Positions 60,488 to 64,000 of a stretch of 64,000 bases of DNA are shown here, piece after piece. Positions within the stretch are counted from its first letter, which is position 1. Every line of letters begins with the position of its first letter. Both the position numbers and the translations under genes were made by a program. The notes below the pieces were generated by a model, which saw only the letters and a program-made list of their open reading frames with translations, did no database searches and was not told the origin of the DNA. Source of the stretch: Dioscorea cayenensis subsp. rotundata (lineage: Eukaryota; Streptophyta; Magnoliopsida; Dioscoreales; Dioscoreaceae); contig NC_052488.1 in assembly GCF_009730915.1 (NCBI RefSeq), positions 23,535,868 to 23,599,867 of the forward strand, given 5' to 3'.

Positions 60488-61059
60488 CAAAACCAACAAA
60501 AAGTAAGAAAGTGATGATTAATAGTTTTAGCTGCTTCATAGCAAAAAAAAAAAAACACAAGTAGCAATCGGAATCTGTCACACCACATGTGGCTAGGTTT
60601 TCAAGTACTATGAGAAGCTTTTTTATCAAAGGCCAACCGATTGACAATATTGATTTTCCAAAAACATGCACCTTTCCAAATAGCTTGTGTAACAAAATAG
60701 CACCGGTCTTTATCATTGGGGCCGTTATTAAAAATTTAACTAAAAAGTTGCCTTTGGAAACTCAGCTCCACATTATAGAGTCCTCATTATCGAACCAAGG
60801 TTGAAAATCCTAAATCTGACTTTGTTAAGAAAAGAGTCAGTATAGGATTGTTGGGAAACAGAGAAAGTAAGAGCTTCTTGACATAACCTAATAAATGCAA
60901 CAAAGTTCTCAAAGCCTCATGTCAAAGGAATATCCTTGGGCAATTGTTTACTCGGTGATGTAGCTAAAACAATGTGGAAGCTTCGTCCCTGATTGTATGA
61001 AATACGAGAGCTTCAAAGATAAGAAGACAACCTAGGAATGTCATTGTAGAAAAAAGATT
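60488..61059. other. non-coding; possible old repeat
   Basis: On minus, fragments such as 'FWKINIVNRLAFDKKASHST' near 60650 faintly resemble a LINE zinc-binding RVT domain. No continuous support. Confidence 0.25.
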
Positions 61060-61071
61060 TTCTTTTGGGTT

Positions 61072-63066
61072 TGATTCTCAAAGTTGACTTTGCCAAAGCT
61101 TTCGATATAGTGGACTGGAGTTTCATGACTGAACTATTAAAAGCTCGTGGTTTCAGTGATAAATTGGTAGGGTGGATTAGCTCCATTTTCACCACATCCA
61201 AAGCGAAGTTCCTGATAAATGGTGTTCAAAGGGGATATATTAGATATCGCAGAGGTCTTAGACAGGGCGACCCGCTTTCCCCTCTCCTATTTGTCCTCGC
61301 TGTTGATGTCCTCAGCACCATGTTTAACAACGCTCTTAACTCTGGAATCCTGCATGGTGTGCCACTCAGAGATACTGGCATTAAAATGTGTCATTTACAA
61401 TATGTTGATGACCTGCTCATTCTTACAGCTGGAGGAAAAGAAGATCTTCGCATCATCAAACTCATTCTCTATATTTTTGAAGGATTATCTGGTCTTAGAG
61501 TTAACTCTGAAAAAACTTGCCTTTTTGCCACCCAAAGAAACCTTGAACCCCATATTTATCTTGCTAGAACAGTGCACTGCAGATCTGGTACCCTTCCGAT
61601 AACATATCTGGGGATACCTATCTCAGGGGGACGTCCGCGCAGACAAGATTGGGATATCCTTGTAAGTAAGATCCGTTCGCGTCTTGCTTCCTGGAAATCC
61701 AGGTTACTTTCTTTAGGTGGTCGACTCACTTTAGTCAATTCGGTCCTCACTGCTATACCCACCTACTCGATGTCTATCTTCAAGCTTCCTGTTTGGGTTA
61801 TTAGAAGCATTGACAGAATTAGAAGAGATTTTTTATGGTCCGGACCAGATTTCCAACATAGAAAAATTCGATTGGTTAATTGGACTAGGTTATGCAGACC
61901 TACTTAGCTAGGTGGGTGGGGAATTTTGAATCTCCAAACTTTTAACAGTGCCCTCCTTGGAAAATGGTGGTGAAAGATTAGCTCCGGGAGCCACTGGTGT
62001 GGGGAGAATATCATTAAGGAAAATTATTTCAAAAGTACCCCAACTTGGAATTTATATCACAAGCATTGTAGATATAGATCCTTCTTTTGGAATGGTATCC
62101 TTCTTTCCCTGCCTGCTTTCAGGAAAAATTCTATGTCAGTTGTCAAAATCGGATCCTCTACTCTTTTCTGATCGACAACTGGGTCGAGGGGTGTGCACCT
62201 GCCGACATTTGGCCCCATCTTTTCTCTTAGCTCAGTCTAGGGAAGAAACAGTTGTTGATTTTGTTCGTAGTGGATCCCCCTTTGCCTTCGGTGATTCGCC
62301 TGCGGCTACCATTTTGCTCAACTCACTCCATATCCAACCCTTTTTTGGGTTTGATGAGAGGCATTGGAAACTATCTCCAAATGGAAGGTTCTCTATTAAA
62401 ACCTTCTACAACTTTTTAATCGATGGGGGTATCCGTTGCCTTAAGACCAAAGTCATCCTTAGGGGCGATTGCCCCAAAAATATTAATCTCTTCAACTGGC
62501 TGGCTTGGGATAATAAGATCTTGACTTTAGATAATCTCGCCTTGCGTAGATGTAATGTTTTACCTACGTCTACATGTATGATGTGCCATGCGGGGGTCGA
62601 GACTGCTGAGCATCTCCTGTTGCACTGCCCCGTGTCTACCCATATTTGGTCCTTCTTTGGCCAATTATTAGAGATCCGCCGTACCCCTAGGTCTCTTCTT
62701 GATCTCTGGGAAGAATGGCGCCGGTCTCTACCAAAATCCGTGCTTTAATTTTGGGATTTACTTGTAAAGGCTATCACTTGGATTATTTGGCTTATAAGAA
62801 ACGCTCGAATTTTTAATACTATTTGTCTCCCGTCTTCTGCTTTGATTTTAAAGATTGAGTGTATGGTTCTGTTGTGGTTTTCTGCAGCTCCTGATTCTAA
62901 GAGGGCGAAAATTGAGAAGCCGTTGGCGAAGGTGAAGCGAAGTTTGGAGTTTCTCTCATCCAGGGATGCAGATCCTTCTGTCCCTGTGGAGCGCCCTGTC
63001 CCCCGTCTGGCGAGATTTAGTTCTTTTGTTTCTTTTGTACCCCTTTTGGATTTTTCTTTCCTCTAG
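61072..63066 (+). pseudogene. LINE-C ORF2 fragment (RT palm to zf-RVT)
   Basis: The frame at 61065-61907 holds KVDFAKAFDIVDWSF, RRGLRQGDPLSPLLFV, the catalytic YVDD (QYVDDLLIL, near 61400, where LINE-A and LINE-B have YADD), ITYLGIPISGGRPRRQDWDI and GGRLTLVNSVLTAIP. A stop follows after LCRPT. The zinc-binding part lies in 62348-62748 (WKLSPNGRFSIKTFY, CMMCHAGVETAEHLLLHC) and its continuation runs to 63064 past a TAA at 62746. It lacks endonuclease, fingers and part of the palm, so it is dead on arrival. Confidence 0.85.
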
Positions 63067-63231
63067 AGGTTGTTTTTCAGTTTCTTCTTTTGGTGGGCCC
63101 CTGGTGCTAGCCCCTTTCCTCCACTCCTTGTGGTTTTTTTTTGTTGTACTTTGGTGTCTCTTCCATTCTGTATTCGCGCCTTTGTTTTTTAATGAATTGT
63201 GGTTCATCCATTTTTTTTAAAAAAAAAAAAA
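61072..63231 (+). mobile_element. LINE-C: 5'-truncated non-LTR retrotransposon with 12-bp target duplication
   Basis: TTCTTTTGGGTT occurs at 61060-61071 and 63232-63243, bounding the insertion. The insert starts inside RT coding sequence and ends 'gaattgtggttcatccatttttttt' with an A run. Truncation on arrival is the usual product of target-primed reverse transcription. It belongs to the same family as LINE-B by RT and by 3' end. Confidence 0.92.
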
Positions 63232-63243
63232 TTCTTTTGGGTT

Positions 63244-63812
63244 GTTTGTCATGTATGTTCAATTAAAACTATTTTAAAAATAGTCGAAATGAATGATATC
63301 ACTTTCACACCGATCGGCGATCATAGCTAAAAAAATATGTTAAATAAAAAAAACTTTGATAATAAGTTTTGTTTTTAAATTTATTTTTAATATTAATTAT
63401 CTTCTCATCTTTTGGTTCAATCTATTTATAAGCAATTAACAGCTCCCTATTAAAAAAATTAACATGATGCACAATTTTAATTATATATAAATGAGATACA
63501 TTAAAAGAAATTGAGATGATTCCCACATGAAATTAAAATTATTTCTTTTGCGGTAGCAAAATATAAACAAATAAATTTTTATGTTTATTCAAATCCATGG
63601 ATTTGATCTTTCTGTACTTTGGTAGTTTGTTATTTATTTATTTATTATTTATTTTATTTTATTTTATTTTTTGAAAAGAAAATGGGTGTGTGTGCATTCA
63701 AATAAGATCAGAAAACAATAGATAAGAAAGGAATGGAGGAGCAAACAACCACTCCTTTCTTGGTTAAGAAACATTAACATATTTGACAAACAACCATTCC
63801 CATGTTTTTTGA
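63244..63812. other. non-coding AT-rich stretch
   Basis: Runs of (TTTA)n and (TTTTA)n at 63630-63675. No gene seen. Confidence 0.45.
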
Positions 63813-64000
63813 AGATAAGTGGATAAACCACTGATCTATTGAAAGGAGAAACAAAAGTACAAAGAGTTAAGTCCTCTCACCAGAAGTGAGGGAACAAAGT
63901 ACAGCTAATAAAACAGAGAAGCAGAAAGTAGATAAGAGTCTAAGCAGGCGGAAGACATCGTCTGGCATCTCAGGCCTGTCTAGAAATGTAGAAGGAGCAA
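63813..64000 (-). mobile_element. LINE 3' end, minus strand, running out of the window
   Basis: 'gataagtggataaaccactgatc' is the complement of the family 3' end. The following sequence ('caccagaagtgaggg' and on) parallels the LINE-B tail ('cactagaagtggggac' near 41958). The rest of the element lies beyond 64000. Confidence 0.75.

Overview
The window looks like nuclear DNA of a flowering plant. It has spliced genes with GT/AG introns and typically plant families (JAZ/TIFY, DUF547, DUF1685, chloroplast FAX/TMEM14, tropinone-reductase-like SDRs). It also has AT-rich intergenic DNA and nested plant LTR, LINE and MITE elements. The species cannot be fixed from the sequence; a yam-like monocot is only a guess. 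A gap of exactly 1000 N (40183-41182) marks a scaffold join.

Layout. 1-4708 is the 3' end of a Ty3/gypsy element whose 3' LTR carries an internal tandem duplication. It ends inside a LINE (LINE-A, 4709-8195), so it inserted into that LINE. 8.9-9.3 kb is a 310-bp MITE with a 9-bp target duplication (Mutator type). 10.1-20.0 kb is an AT-rich tandem array of about 175- and 260-bp monomers with a higher-order period of about 1.4-1.6 kb, interrupted by a solo Copia-like LTR. 20-26 kb is AT-rich DNA without a recognisable gene.

The gene island at 26-39 kb holds a broken DUF547 gene (+), a DUF1685 gene (-), a plastid FAX/TMEM14 membrane protein gene (+) and a JAZ repressor gene (-) with a G-box in its promoter. 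All four show small reading-frame shifts against otherwise well-conserved sequence. This may reflect consensus errors as much as true decay.

41-59 kb holds three tandem tropinone-reductase-like SDR genes, all on +. TR1 (45.2-46.4 kb) and TR2 (50.6-51.8 kb) are intact recent duplicates with identical exon lengths. TR3 (55.5-58.5 kb) is an older, inactivated copy with a 4-bp frameshift, a lost splice acceptor and a solo LTR placed in the splice donor of intron 3. LINE insertions near TR1 and TR2 are each absent from the sister copy and so postdate the duplication. A LINE family sharing a GTGGTTTATCCAC-like 3' end has at least seven insertions between 41 and 64 kb, several with clean target-site duplications.

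I found no CRISPR, no bacterial-type system and no tRNA or rRNA gene. The most notable structures are the higher-order satellite array, the recently duplicated reductase cluster with insertions that date it, and the solo LTR whose target duplication copied a splice donor.
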